Positions 24,983 to 37,269 of a stretch of DNA of 64,000 nucleotides are shown here, piece by piece. Position numbers and translations under genes: made by a program. This stretch comes from Amoebidium appalachense (Eukaryota; Ichthyosporea): the NCBI GenBank assembly GCA_963693365.1, contig CAVNZM010000007.1, positions 1,302,001-1,366,000 of the forward strand, read 5' to 3'. The notes below the pieces were generated by a model. That model had not been told where the DNA came from and searched no databases. It was given only the letters and a program-made list of their open reading frames with translations. Numbering within the stretch: position 1 is the first letter of the stretch; every line of letters starts with the position of its first letter.

Positions 24983-26890
24983 TTAATAATCCTTCCCATA
25001 GAGCCAAACAGGCATCACATCCTTCCCCTCCACATCCACCCCCATCTTTGCCGCCCCCTTTCCAGGTTTAGGCACAGACACATCCCTATTCGCAAAAACA
25101 CGCACAACGGTATCTGCCTCTTTCACGCTCGTTTCCATGCTAACAACCCCCCATTCGCACAACATCTCCTTGATACCATCTGCGACCTCCCCCCACCTCG
25201 TCCCCAAAAACACCCGCTTGGTAACTTTCGTCACTTTCGGCACGCTAACAGTAATGTATCCCTCGGAACACACCGTTTTCCCCGGGAACTTCCTTAATCC
25301 CTCCTTCACTTTTTCCAATTCCCTCTCTGCTGTGCGTAATTGCGCCGTGCATGTCACCAGCAGCGTGCCAATGTCACAATGGCGCGGAATGCTTGGCGCC
25401 GCAGTCACTTTCCCTTTGCTAGGCGTTATTCTCACCACCGCTTTGCTCGCTTTGCCACCTGTTTCCGCGCATCTCAGAACATGGGGCACTATACTAAACC
25501 CGAAGTCCAGCTTTTGCTCCAAAATTCTGGTAAAACGATTTCCTTCAATAAGCGCCATGGCGGCATCCTGATCTACAATAGTCCGTGTGCGTGGTTTCTG
25601 CTCATAAAGACGAACCGACCCTCTCGTTTCATTTTTCTTCTGAACATACGCCGTTTGTTCATATGCCGCCGCTTCCGCACGTGGTTCGATGCTCATGGGC
25701 AATGTTTGCGCTTTGGCTTGCCTGCACAGGGAAACAATCTCATCCACCTCGTGTTGTGTCAGAAACCGCCCATGTTCTTCGCACGACAAATGACAAATGC
25801 TCTTGTAGACATCATCCGTCGGTGTGTCTCGTGCCAACTGCTGTAACTGCTCCCATATCGACTCTGGAAACCCAAACCGACGACGTGTCTGTTCCAGCAA
25901 AAAATCGGTCTTCTTTGTGTGCATGTCGTACAGAAGCGAACGCAGGCGACGGCGGAAGAATAATTTGTCGCTGCACACCATGGCTAGGCGACGACATGAA
26001 CAGGCCAGGGAGAAGATGTCTTTGATGGGCAAAAACGAAGCAATGTGCAAGAGGAGATTGTCGTCCAACCGCAGAAGAAGGGATGTTTCAAACGTGGTCT
26101 CTGTTGACAGATTTTCATGTTCTTTGGAACCGGTCTCATCACTCTCACCACCAGTGAAACTACCGTCCGATGGGTGTTCAGGATTGCAAATGGTAGATTC
26201 TCTCAGGCCTGCGTTTCCGTCTACACCGACTGATGGTGAACTTTTCTGCTGCTGCACGAAAATACGTTCTGGCTGCTTAGCTTGTAGCACAGCCACACTG
26301 AGAGGCTCCTGTGCCTGCGAGTCATCGATGTGGTACAGCGCCCGCAATTTCTCAGCAGCAGCAGAAAGCTCCGACATGGTGAGATTGGTGTATCCCGAGT
26401 GACCGGGTATCGTGACTCTTGTAACCGTTTCCGGATGTTCTTTGATTTCGGGCGACGACACGAAGGGGCCGCCTGAAATGGAAACCTGCTCTGCGGCAAT
26501 TGCAACGGGGAGCACATCCTCCTCTGGTAGTTCAGACGCTGTCGAGGACGCCTCGTTGAACTCATCGTCACTTTTCACACTCGGATGTTCAATGTTCGTT
26601 TCAGCAGGGGCAGCGTCAGCTTCATCTTGGGTACTTTCCTCAGAAGAAAGTGTCTCAACAGAACGAACAAAATGTGCTACTTTCTTCCTGATGTCATTGA
26701 GGCGCTTTAGCTCTTCTTGAAGTCTTTTGCGTAAGCCAGTTTTTTCCTTGACTGTCTGCTGCAAACGGCAAGCTCGCTCCGCGAGTTGCACCCGCTCGGG
26801 CGTGCTGTCATCATCTACACCGACCTCTATGCGTGGTCGTTTTGAGGCTGGCTCGTGTATGGAACCGAACGACAAGCGTGCCTGCTTCAT
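24983..26890 (-). CDS. F-box protein, single exon
   Basis: Intronless frame of 635 codons from ATG 26890 (MKQARLSFGSIHEPASKRPR) to TAA at 24983. A basic KRPR cluster near residue 20 may be a nuclear signal. A coiled coil follows (about 35-75). A long acidic, Ser-rich disordered segment spans about 80-265. The F-box lies at about 270-313 (LLRLDDNLLLHIASFLPIKD, then FSLACSCRRLAMVCSDKLF), with the usual Leu/Pro pattern. F-box proteins bind Skp1 and bring substrates to SCF ubiquitin ligases. The C-terminal third (about 400-635) has alternating beta-like and helical segments of no family I recognise and is presumably the substrate module. The frame is also open a few codons upstream without an ATG. 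Absence of introns contrasts with its neighbours. Confidence 0.85.
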   Translation of the reverse strand: MKQARLSFGSIHEPASKRPRIEVGVDDDSTPERVQLAERACRLQQTVKEKTGLRKRLQEELKRLNDIRKKVAHFVRSVETLSSEESTQDEADAAPAETNIEHPSVKSDDEFNEASSTASELPEEDVLPVAIAAEQVSISGGPFVSSPEIKEHPETVTRVTIPGHSGYTNLTMSELSAAAEKLRALYHIDDSQAQEPLSVAVLQAKQPERIFVQQQKSSPSVGVDGNAGLRESTICNPEHPSDGSFTGGESDETGSKEHENLSTETTFETSLLLRLDDNLLLHIASFLPIKDIFSLACSCRRLAMVCSDKLFFRRRLRSLLYDMHTKKTDFLLEQTRRRFGFPESIWEQLQQLARDTPTDDVYKSICHLSCEEHGRFLTQHEVDEIVSLCRQAKAQTLPMSIEPRAEAAAYEQTAYVQKKNETRGSVRLYEQKPRTRTIVDQDAAMALIEGNRFTRILEQKLDFGFSIVPHVLRCAETGGKASKAVVRITPSKGKVTAAPSIPRHCDIGTLLVTCTAQLRTAERELEKVKEGLRKFPGKTVCSEGYITVSVPKVTKVTKRVFLGTRWGEVADGIKEMLCEWGVVSMETSVKEADTVVRVFANRDVSVPKPGKGAAKMGVDVEGKDVMPVWLYGKDY

Positions 26891-27096
26891 GTTCAAACAC
26901 TATGAGCAAAAAAGAGTGCCATGCGATGTTGTATTGTACACTAATCTGGTCTGTCCTGACTTTGTCTCCTAGCCGCCATAACTTCAACACTACTCATTCA
27001 ATGTTCAAGAGCAAGAGTACATATGCTGTGGATAGGTGACACCGAGAAAAAAATATGAATTCTTGAATGCCGGAAAGTGTAAAAAAAAAGTTGCAG

Positions 27097-27134
27097 CACG
27101 GCCCTCTGAACACACGGAGACACGGAGGGCCGTG
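27097..27134. repeat. perfect 10-bp inverted repeat (stem-loop)
   Basis: Arms CACGGCCCTC (27097-27106) and GAGGGCCGTG (27125-27134) enclose 18 bases. It lies about 200 bases upstream of the F-box gene start on the minus strand, so it may be in that promoter or leader. Confidence 0.7.
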
Positions 27135-27439
27135 GGCCTATGGACAGTGGGTTGCACAACTGTGACAGTCGACCGTTGCGTAAAAGGCTCATGACGTCAC
27201 TGAGCCACCATAACACCGTGACTCAATATTCTATTTTTAGGTTTCTATATTCATCTCGTACTAGATACGTGCTTGAACTTTATTGTTGATGATTTATGTA
27301 ATAGATCTCGGTGATTATGCAGGTGGTGGTAGGAAGGAATATCCCGATGCTCTCTTGTTACCAAACACCACTCCCGCTAAACTACATTGTAGGTGAGCCC
27401 CTGTCTTAAAAGGAAAGTTTGCGCCGGCGTGCTAGCATG

Positions 27440-29660
27440 AATCAATTTGGCCCCATTGCTCGGATTATTGGTGATTCTACTGGAGACCCTCTCATAGACT
27501 CTGATAAGTATTTCTTGGAACTGTTTAGACTCTGATAAGTATTTCTAGGAACTGTTTAAAGATAGGACCCCCGCCCAGAAGCCTATTGTGTGGCCTGTAG
27601 ACCCATCTATCCCCATAGAATCGATCCTCCCCTTTTTTAGTCCCGATACCGTATGGTCTGTGATATCTAGTTATAACTCTAGTAAGTCTTGTGGGCCTGA
27701 TGGACTTCCTGCTGGGTTTCTTAAAATCCTCGTTCCCCCCTACCCACAGAAGGAAAGCGATCATCTATCAAACCTGATCTTGCTATTATTTTAAGCTCTC
27801 TCTTTTCTTGGTGTGTTAAATGTGGACATGTCCCGTCATCTTGGTTAGATACCTTAATGATCCCCATAGTTAAGAAGGACTCTGAGGGCCCCATATCATC
27901 TTTTCGTCCCATCACACTAACCCAGGTTGTTCGTAGATTCTTTGAAGCCTGCTTACTTAGGTTATTTGCACATCACCCTAGGTTTCAATCTATTCTTCAC
28001 ATACACCCATGCCAATCTTTTGTAAAAACAATTCATGTTATGTTCAAATATTAATGGCAGTGCACGATTCTATGCAAGTTGGTGCAATGATATGTTGGTT
28101 GTATTGATTGGAAAGCTGCTTACGATTCTGTCTCCCCCGGTCTCCTATGGGAAAAGCTTGCTGCACGGGGTGTACCACACTGCATTGCTGTTTTGTTAGA
28201 AGCACTCTTGCCTCAAACCTATGGTAGAACTGTGATTAACGGGCACCTTTCATATGGTTTTTCTCGTACTAGAGGTCTCTTGCAGGGTTCATTGCTCAGC
28301 CCCTTTTTGTTTAACCTATTTATAGATGATTTGGCTGTCAAGATTTATGCCGAAAATGATGACCCTATTAATAACTTTCCGCCTGCACTTCTCTATGCTG
28401 ATGATCTGTCCCTCCTTGCTCGTACCCCTAGACGCCTGCAAAGATTGTTCGATATAGTGTCAGAGTGGTGCAAGGCAAACCTTATGATCCTTAACATAGA
28501 CAAATGTGGTGTTCTTGTACCTGATATAGCTAACAATTAACACACATTTACATTATCATCTAAACCTGTACCTATCGTTCCAGATCTAATACAAATATCT
28601 TGGTGTTCCGGTCAATTCTGTTGGTGTTATGTTTTCCCATATGGTTGAAAAGAGGGTAGAGCTGGCTCGTAAGCGGTTAGCTTTCTTCTCGGCTAATATT
28701 TCTAAAGTCACACCCCTCCATCCTTCTATTAGACTTACATTTATTCGCACTTTTGTCTTCCCGGCATGTGAATATGGTTTACCCCTTCTCGCCGCTTGGA
28801 TCAAGAAAGAGAGAACTAGAGCGCTGAAACCCTTGGCAAAATTCCTTGAAGTAGAAGTTGCCTCCTTTCTATCTAACAACTGTTGTAAACCTGGGCCTGT
28901 AACGCTCTCGATATATGGTCTGGTCCCAATAGCTGCTAGAGTATCCCATCTCGCGCTGAAATTCAATAAGCACATAAGCCGCTTAAAGAATTATCTGCCC
29001 TCCCACCCTCTCTTCTCTATCCGACCTGTCCCCTCCCCACCTCTCCCCTCTTTCCTTCCCTCCCTCTCTCCTTCTTCCCCGGGCACAAATACAAATAATA
29101 AACCCCGCAAAAGTGTGCGTGTGACTTTGGACTGCCACTTAATATTAGACATGTACATAATCACAAATTAATCTCACAATATAACAAATGGAAAAAGATA
29201 CCACACGACACTAGACTCGATGAAAGCGGACACCTTGAAAAACTAAGCCTTATGTCTCGTTTTATATATAATGACCGCCTTAACCATATAGCCAAATATG
29301 GCACTCGCAAATGTTTAACACCTAAATACATATTACCTTCCTGTAGCCCTGGTCTTTCTCTAGCTGATGGTATTATTGATCACTTACCACGCTTTTGCTG
29401 TACACGTGCTATACAGTGGAGATGTAATAAGTATAAGGTGGCATCGTTTACATGCCCAAACAACACACACACACACACCAATTTAAACGATCATGTATCG
29501 CCAAATGTAGTTTGATAGACCACATAATACCGCGCAACACACACACGACACATTCACAACAGACACCCAGAAAGATAGCCTACCTGAAAATTACAACATC
29601 CTTGATTTTATACTAAACACACGTAACTATGACCTGTTTATTACTGTATTACTCTAACGC
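27440..29660 (+). mobile_element. decayed non-LTR (LINE-type) retrotransposon, RT region
   Basis: Fragments of one LINE reverse transcriptase run in order with several frame changes and stops. A pre-RT linker (FGPIARIIGDSTGDPLIDSD) is followed by SCGPDGLPAGFLKIL (RT motif 0/1), KKDSEGPISSFRPITLTQV (motif 2), IDWKAAYDSV (motif A with catalytic Asp), TRGLLQGSLLSPFLFNLFID (motif B), LLYADDLSLLA (motif C, YADD), NLMILNIDKCGV (motif D), then a thumb-like segment about 28630-29050 and a C-terminal remnant to about 29650. The element would copy its RNA at a nicked target. Here it is inactive. No endonuclease domain or poly-A tail is visible, and the right end meets a (CA)n array. Clade was not determined. 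Confidence 0.88.
27496..27557 (+). repeat. 31-bp tandem duplication inside the LINE
   Basis: AGACTCTGATAAGTATTTC-T-GGAACTGTTT occurs twice back to back (27496-27526 and 27527-27557). The copies differ by one base, which makes a TAG in the second copy. It disrupts the pre-RT linker frame. Confidence 0.92.
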
Positions 29661-29720
29661 GAGATGATGATGATCGGATGTATTGGTTGGCTTGAGAAAC
29701 ACATCATTACAAAATTCTAG

Positions 29721-29723
<3 letters not shown>

Positions 29724-29751
<28 letters not shown>

Positions 29752-29783
29752 ACGCACACGCACACACACGCACACGCACACGC

Positions 29784-29867
<84 letters not shown>
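29724..29867 (+). repeat. (CA)n microsatellite with CACG variants
   Basis: About 145 bases of CA and CACACG units just beyond the LINE remnant, possibly grown from its 3' end. Confidence 0.96.
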
Positions 29868-32750
29868 CTGATACCGAGTGTCCCAGGGGAGCCCGAAAAA
29901 AACAAAAAAAAAAAACGGGGAACCCAACTAATTGGTTTCCTTAGTCTTTATGGTGCCTCGTAGAGAAAGTAAACCCCGAAATATAATCATCACCCGACAT
30001 CTATGTACTTGATCATGATATACCGCTGAGGGGATATTCCGAGCAAACCCCCCCCCCCCATACCTGAGACTGGTCTCTCTTTGCCTCGAGTAAACAGCTT
30101 AAACCCCTTTCTATATTTAGTACCATCCTTTTCGGTGGCACCATTTCCCAGGCTGACAGCCTGAGCTGGCACGTACTGACTGTGCGCTCTAGCCTATGTA
30201 CGATAAATCGATGCTGGCTGAGCAAGGTAGGTGAGGCACGTGATCAGCCCGCGGCTTTCCGTATCGTCCACGTCACCTTGAAAATAAGAGCTACCTCAGA
30301 AGGTAGCGGCTGACAGAGTGACCGCGTCTGTGTCAACTCGACAAACAGACAGGCTAAGAGGTGAGGTAGCAACATCTGTCTAACACAAAAAACAAAAAAA
30401 TATACATGGAAATTCCTTTGAAAGGCAGCCATACTTGCAAGGGCCTGTTCAAGCCTCGTTGAAATGATGGTAAATCACTGTTGATCATCAGCGGATAAAA
30501 CACCCACCCCTTGTTCAACGTTGTCTTACAAGCGAACGCGCACGAGAGTTAGTGGAGTGAATACCATGTAGGAATAAATCTAAACCCACGCACACTCGGG
30601 CCACCGGGCAGGTGTACATACTCACCTACACATGAGACTTACAGTTGTTGTGCCCACCTCTCTCAGACATCCTCGCTGACAGTCATGTCCTTGTACAGTC
30701 CTCCCCCCCCCCCCCCCCCCCCTCCCCCCCCCCCCCCCCGGTTCCCGTACAGACCTCCCCCGCCCCACACACGCAATATCTTCCCAATTACCCGCAGGTA
30801 CTTGTTTATCTGATCTGGCCATGGTATCTTGTAAGCTGGTAAGTGCTACGTGTGTTGAGCTGCTTATTCGCTTGCACAGCCCTTAGTGTAACACCATTGG
30901 TATCTTGTTTCTTGAAAGTTTGTAGTTGGTAGACTAGGGTTTTCCGAACTCCATGCAATCAGTAACGTGGAATGAAAGCCCAGGAGCGCTAATGAGACAA
31001 GTGCATAAGGAAGAGATGCAGCAAGGAAGGGAGCGAGGGGGCAGGGGGGCAGGGGGGGGTGGGGGGGTGGGGGAGGGGAGGAGAGGTGATTTCGGATACG
31101 GCTGCCACAAAAAATGCACAGGCCAAGCCCAGACCCGAAAACGCTGGCACAGCACCTAATGTTACCGAGCCTAGTCCAGAACTTAACAGCTTGACCCAAA
31201 CTTTTTGCTAACTAATGCTGCGCCAGCTCAGCAGTTGGTGGACAAGGCTGATCAGAACATAAAGATCAAGACAAGATGCAGACTGTCAACTATAGACGAC
31301 GAGGAGGAGCTGGCAGGAAGCGGCTAGTAGACTTTTCAACTGTATATGTATTAAGTTTTTCAACTATGACGAAAATGCTGTGCGTATGTACGTAGTTACT
31401 TCTAGTTAGTGCTTCAACATGATCAACTCTGACCTGCTTGCCAGAATGTTGATTTCGGTGGCTTCTGATCAATGAGCGAATTCGGTTAAGCTGAAACTAT
31501 GCATAACCATGGGTGGTACCAATGTTATAGCACAGTTGCCGTCTTCACGAGTTTGGTGTCTGTTTAATGACGCAGCAATAGTTGCCCGCGCTCCAAAAGG
31601 AATGATTACGGTTGTTCAACGGTTCATTTATGTGGTCTAGATTTTGGGACTATCTAGGTGGGGAATACTACCTCTCATGTGCGTGCATTGCTTAGAGGTA
31701 TGCAAGCCTCTGTATTCTTTGGCACGTTCAAATGAAAACCGAGGCCCGCTTACTAAACTGTATAAATGTACTAGAACCTCCAATACACAATATCCAAATG
31801 AATAGGCGTTTGATGTTGGTCGCGTAGCAGTTGTTTCCGAGTTCAAGTCGCGCGTTGCTGCCAGCAACCGTCAATAGATAATGTAATTGTTGGCGGGAAA
31901 CAACCTGATTGGTGAGTGAGAATTGAAAGGGGTAAAACAGCGGTCCAATCAAATGGCACCACAGAAATATACCAAAGCTAAAGCAACAACTAAGCGTCGG
32001 CGATAAGAGAAGTGAAGAGCATATTCATAATGTGTAAAAGCAAGTAGATAAATATATATAGAGTGAATTATAGAGTATTGATGGGTGCAAGTGCTTTATA
32101 ACAGCCTATCTCTATCGTGGTAATATTTTGCCCACAACGTTGGAGCACCAGGTCCTTTTGATTGGGTAGAAGTATCTGACTTATCCAGAATAAAAAAGCT
32201 TTTAAGCGTTTTATTGGTGGAGAAATGGTTTACTGGCTTTTGGGCTGTTCTGTAATTAGTTGAATATCACCCATTAGATATACCACATGTTCACACTGAA
32301 TTGCTCCGTGTCACCGTTCGAGCTCAAAAACGAAAGAATTCTTTGTGTGCGGTTGTTGAGGGAAACGTTTTCCTTTAACCACCTCTCACAGTTTTACCCT
32401 ATCTTCCGTCTTATTCAGATGTTATGCTAAGTAATTATGTAAGCTGTTGTCTTTTAAGTTGTTGAAGGTGGTTTTGTCTTGACTGTAGTACCTCGTTTAC
32501 TGAATTGGATGAAGCTGTTTGAGTTTCAACGCTAGCCTCTCCGAAGCTCTTTTGTTCTTCGTTCTTGCAAACAAGTGCACGTTCAAGTTTGTGGCTCTTT
32601 TGAATTCAGTAGCCCAAAGTCTCCATTCAAGCCCTCGAACTCACCGGTTGTTTCTACCTTCCGGCACCCCCGCCACCCGCACATCCGTTCCTTCGGACCG
32701 TCTTGCCACCGCCCTTCTCCTTTTGGACATCTTCATGTTACCCAGCAATC
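29868..32750. other. intergenic, mostly unique AT-rich DNA
   Basis: Apart from a poly-C at 30702-30739 and a G-rich patch at 31040-31085, this is unique sequence without simple repeats. No exon beyond the weak candidate at 30064-30160. The region 31500-32500 is notably free of the homopolymers seen elsewhere. I see no RNA gene. Confidence 0.5.
30064..30160 (-). CDS. candidate minus-strand exon, unrecognised
   Basis: Acceptor CCAGCTCAG and donor GTCTCAG|GTATGG bound a 97-base frame reading AVSLGNGATEKDG and then a basic stretch (KYRKGFKLFTRGKERPVS). Upstream at 30834-30810 an ACCATGG start (MARSDKQVPA) precedes a GTAATT donor and could be its first exon, but the phases do not fit directly. 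Function is unknown. Confidence 0.25.
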
Positions 32751-33464
32751 ATGGCACGCGAAATGCAGGTCTTCGTCAGGTTTGATAACATGTGCACTAC
32801 CAGGACTTTGACTCTGAATGTTACTCCAAGAACACTCATAATCGAACTCAAGAAGAATGTGGTGGAGCGCATTGAGGAGGCTGGCTTGCAAGGTATGCAC
32901 ATGCATGGCTTACTTGAGTGTTCTGGTTGGTGTTGGCTTCCTTTTGGCATACAAAGTGTGTTTGAATGCTTTAATTTGTGGTGGCTTACTTTTTGCAACG
33001 TGTTGGCCCGAAGTTTGCTGTTGGCTCGCATGGGGCATCTAAAACCTTTCGCTGGCTGTGACGTTACTTTCCTGCACTTAAGTCTCCTTGTGCCAGCGTG
33101 CTGAAATTGCTGCTCGGCATTTACCTATTGAGTTTGCACATTCATGTTACATGTCGTGAACTGTCGCTAACTTAAAGACTTCTCGGCAGAGTCGAGCATT
33201 CAGGTTACTTTTGCTGGGAAACCCCTCATGGACCACCTCCCCCTCTACGAGTACAATATTCACAAAGAGAGTACCCTTTTTGCTGCCGTTCTTTGTCCTC
33301 TTGCTACTGCCACGCACGGTTTCCTTGACTCTGAGAGCAACGGCGGTTGTGATGTGCAAGTGGCCTCATGCAAGCGAGCGTTCGAAGAATCCGATGTGAA
33401 GCTGGTTGATGTGGACCCGAAAAAGTGGAAGTCGGCGTGTGAGGTAGCGCCCGTATGTGTTTAG
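32751..33464 (+). CDS. divergent ubiquitin-like protein
   Basis: Two exons (32751-32892 and 33190-33464, TAG) join in phase and give 138 residues. The ATG at 32751 lies in CAATCATGGC. Residues 5-80 follow the ubiquitin fold: MQVFVRFDN start, then after the junction IQVTFAGKPLMDHLPLYEYN and IHKESTLFAAV. The latter parallels the IFAGKQLEDGRTLSDYN and IQKEST region of ubiquitin. The C-terminal tail of about 60 residues (HGFLDSESNGGCDVQ, ending APVCV) replaces the RGG terminus. No diglycine is placed for conjugation, so it is probably a non-conjugating UBL protein or needs processing. Partner and role are unknown. An 81-bp tandem duplication starts at its stop codon. Confidence 0.78.
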
Positions 33465-33616
33465 TTAAGCATCTTCTTACCAACTTTTGAAGATTAGTTT
33501 GGTCACATCCTACACCATTGAAACCATCGAACAACTATGGTTTAGTTAAGCATCTTCTTACCAACTTTTGAAGATTTAGTTTGGTCACATCCTACACCAT
33601 TGAAACCATCGAACTC
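33460..33616 (+). repeat. 81-bp tandem duplication at the ubiquitin-like gene's stop codon
   Basis: Two copies, starting at 33460 and 33541, of TTTAGTTAAGCATCTTCTTA, then CAACTTTTGAAGAT and CACATCCTACACCATTG. The TAG of the gene is inside the first copy, so the second copy carries a duplicate stop and 3' UTR segment. Confidence 0.92.
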
Positions 33617-35908
33617 ATCCGCGTATGCTCTCACCCAGCAAAGAAGGCTTCAAGTTCAGCATGTAGTTTTCTCCTCAAGATTTTCTTTAATGCAGCCTGC
33701 CTCAAGCTGGTATTTTGAATGCAATTCAATTTTCGTATGGTACTGTTTTTGTTCTTTAGATGACTGAATTCCAATTTTGTTGAAGCAGTGTGTTTATTAC
33801 TCTGGCGCACACCCAACCAAATTTAGGAGTTTCTGAGTGCCTTTGTTGTACATCATGCCGTTTTGTTGTCTGTAAGCAGACACCGTACTGCACTTTTCCC
33901 TACGTATCTTTCCTGGAAAAATATTGGGTATTCGAACCAGGCTGGAACCGAGTAAACAAACGAAAGTGTGGCAGCAAAAGCCTGCAGATACTAATGGCAC
34001 ATGTGTTGAGTTGAGGACTTAATCTTTATGTTTCAAGCCTCATTTCACAAAGGCTTTTCCTACAGGCAATAATTAATGAGCGAGGCACGTGTATGTGCCC
34101 CTAGGCTCCCCCCCTTTCCCCCAAAACCCATCCTCTCTCTAAAACACACGCACTTGTGCACACCGAGTAAGGCATGCCCATAGCTCGGGTTGCCGCAGTG
34201 GGATTCATGCATGTTTGTCAATTCAGCCTCAAGTCCGTGCAACACTCCGGCAAAGCAGGCTGAAATATACGTTCACGGCTTGTTGTTATGTACCACACGC
34301 TCTAGCTAGAACCCCCCCGCAGTCGCATACACACACACACACACACACACACACGTACCCCCCCTGCCCCCCTTGCTTACCTCCTCACCTCCTTTCCCAG
34401 TCAGCTTTCCCTTAGGTCGCTCACACATGTCGGCCGTGCACATGATCATCGTTTTCACTCGAATGACCATGCATGGTCGTGGCCATGGTGTTCGTGGGTT
34501 TTGCCATCTTATAATATATGCCTCAAGAGCGACATATAATGTATATACACACCCATGTGCTTGCAATTGGTATGTTCAAGGGTTCATGATCACGAGCTGC
34601 CACCCATAAAGACCGTACGCTTCTGTGCATTTTTGAAACTCAACCTGACCAAGCCGCGGTATACACTGATTGGACCCCAAAACTCGGGCCCCCTCACCCT
34701 CCCCCTTCCTCCGCCTCCCTTCCCCCCCCCCCCCTCCCCCCCCCCCCCCCCTCACCCACCCATCACCACCACCGCCACCACACACGTGTGCAGAGAACAC
34801 ACTGCGACGTGTGCAGAGACACACGTGTGCAAAGACGTGTGCAGAGACACGCACTGCATGCTGCGGCAAAAACGAATGATACGAGAGGCAGCGCCGACTG
34901 TCTGCAAAGCTGTATACAGTGTGCTGCAGTCTATGGTGAATAATATGGTCACTGATTCTCTCGCTTTGATTTTGACATTGGTCAGCATTCCCAACCCCTC
35001 ACCCGCCCCTTCTCCTCCCTCCCTCACCACCACCACCACTGCACCACCACCACACGTGTACACACGTGCACACACACACACGCGTACACCACCACGATGT
35101 GCGTGAGGGGAAGTGACGTCATCATGAGTGGCTCACGGGTGTCTCCCTAGAGCAATAGTTCTCCTTAATTGCTAACTTACAGCATTTTGAATTTGACCTA
35201 AATAAGCCGGGCTGAGTTTTCTGAAACAGGCCGAAAACTGATATAAATTCAACTTTTTGAGTTTATCAATTTGGGAAAAACAATATTTTTGTATTTTTAA
35301 TTTTCAATCTGTCCCTGTAGCAATTAATATTAACTAGTGGCTACTGTGGCGTCACTGGACGTGATTTCAATGAAATCAGACATTATAGAAAAGTTTCAAT
35401 TCTCGGAAGTGTACGGGGTTTTCTGCACGTTTAAGACTTTTTCTGTCGACTCTCAGAAGTTGAGTCAGAACGGAAGAACAGATAATGTAGGTTTCTGTTG
35501 AAAGCGAGCATTTCTTAAGTGAAGTTCAAGCTAGTTTGATCGTGAGGTTAACTTATTCTCTTGATATTCACACACTCTTTTGGTGCCCTTGATTTTGCGT
35601 TAGCATTTCCCTGTTGTCTTATTCTTCTGTTGAATACACAAACGAATTCAGGTCAACTTGGGAAAGAACAACAACGCATGCAAGGAGCATTTTTTGCAAG
35701 TTTAGCTGGAGCATTTATTCTGTCAGGTGTAGCTTTTGCATCGTTTGATCGTGAACGTTATCATATGATAGACACATTTTTCTAACTTAGCAACTATTTC
35801 TTCAGCATATCCCTGTTGTGTTTTCTTTCTTTTCAGCTGAGCTAACCGGATTTCTCTCGAATTCCACTCTAAAAAAACACGACCCAATTTCTTCCCAACC
35901 ACGCAAAA
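33617..35908. other. intergenic; one short unassigned ORF
   Basis: Unique sequence with a (CA)n at 34328-34355, C-rich tracts at 34720-34752 and CACGTGTG-type repeats at 34780-34850. The 74-codon frame 35561-35785 (+) contains a hydrophobic stretch (FFASLAGAFILSGVAFASF) that could be a membrane helix. It lacks any family match and is listed only as possible. Confidence 0.5.
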
Positions 35909-36676
35909 ATGGCAACTAACAGTCCAACAGCCCCACAAGAACATGGGGAGCGTCTTTCCGACGGCACACAGCGGGCCTCCGCCTCAGCACCAACCATACA
36001 AAACCCCCACACGAGCAACCTTGGCAGCTCACTAACCCCACATGACACACACGAACATGAAAATGGGGAATGAGTTAGAAGTCAAGGATAAGCCTCTGGA
36101 TAAAAGTAACTCGTTCAGTAAGGCGCTAAACAGGTTAGGGTCGGGCCTTCTCAGTGTTGGGGGGGTGATTAAGAGCCCCCGCACTTGTCACAAGTGCGGA
36201 GACAAGGACGAGAGGAACAGTGGTAGTGAATATGAGGAGCCTACCTCCAGTGGGCCGGTGCAGGGAGCCAGTGATCAGTCGACCGAGTCTGAGTATTTAG
36301 CACCCCCCCCCCCCCCCCTCCCCCTCCCCCCTCCCCCCTCCCCCTCCCCCCCCCCCCCCCCCCGGCGTGGTCTGCTTGTTATGCATACTACCTATGTGTG
36401 CTTTGCTCTTTGCACCGTGTTGTCCGTGATTTATTAATTTATGTGTACCTCGTACTCTGTAACTTATTCCCCCCCCCCCCCCCCCCCCCCCCCCGCCGGC
36501 ACGGTAACTTATTCACCCCTCCCCCCCCTCCCCCCACCCCACCCCCTTTATTAAAAAACCCCCCCTCAACCCTCCAACCTCCACGCACAGTGCACGGACA
36601 AGCATGCCCACACTCCAGACGTAGCGCTCCTGCACGCGCACGCACACACACACACACACACACAAACACACAAACA

Positions 36677-36711
<35 letters not shown>

Positions 36712-37237
36712 ACACCCACACATCTATCTATTTTATGGGGGGGGGGGGGGGGGGAGTCATTGGAGATTTTCCTATGAGTAGTGCAGTATAACTGCAATTC
36801 GTCCGTTTTGGGGCTTGTTAAGTGCCAAGAAAATACTATATCATCCACCATGTTGCATACATGAATGTTTGCCCCTGCACGTGTGCTGCACCTTGTTTCT
36901 CGTCGTTTGGTTGTACTTCGTGGCATACTCCGCATTTTTACCCCCCCCTCCCCCCCCCCCCCCCCGTGCGGCCTTCCCCGCCTCCTTCCCTCTCTCTCCA
37001 TCTCTCTCTCTTTATCCCTTCTCTGCACCCCCCCCTACCCCCCTCCCCCCCCCCTCTCTCTCTCACCCTCCCTCGTCCCCTCCCCCCCCCCCCCCCCCCC
37101 CCCCCAACAACAACACCACACACACACACACACATTTCATCCCTCACCACCAAACCCCCGTTTCTGTCCCGGGTCTTTAGATCTTTGTTCTCTGAGTTCT
37201 TCCCCTTCTCCTGTGTTCTCGTGCCTCCCTCCCTCCC

Positions 37238-37269
<32 letters not shown>

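Noticed and set aside
27440-29660. Intact retrotransposon
   Set aside because: Several frame changes, stops and an internal 31-bp duplication break the RT frame, and no endonuclease is visible.
35561-35785. Small membrane protein of 74 residues
   Set aside because: Only one hydrophobic segment and no homology I can name; kept as a remark in the intergenic entry.
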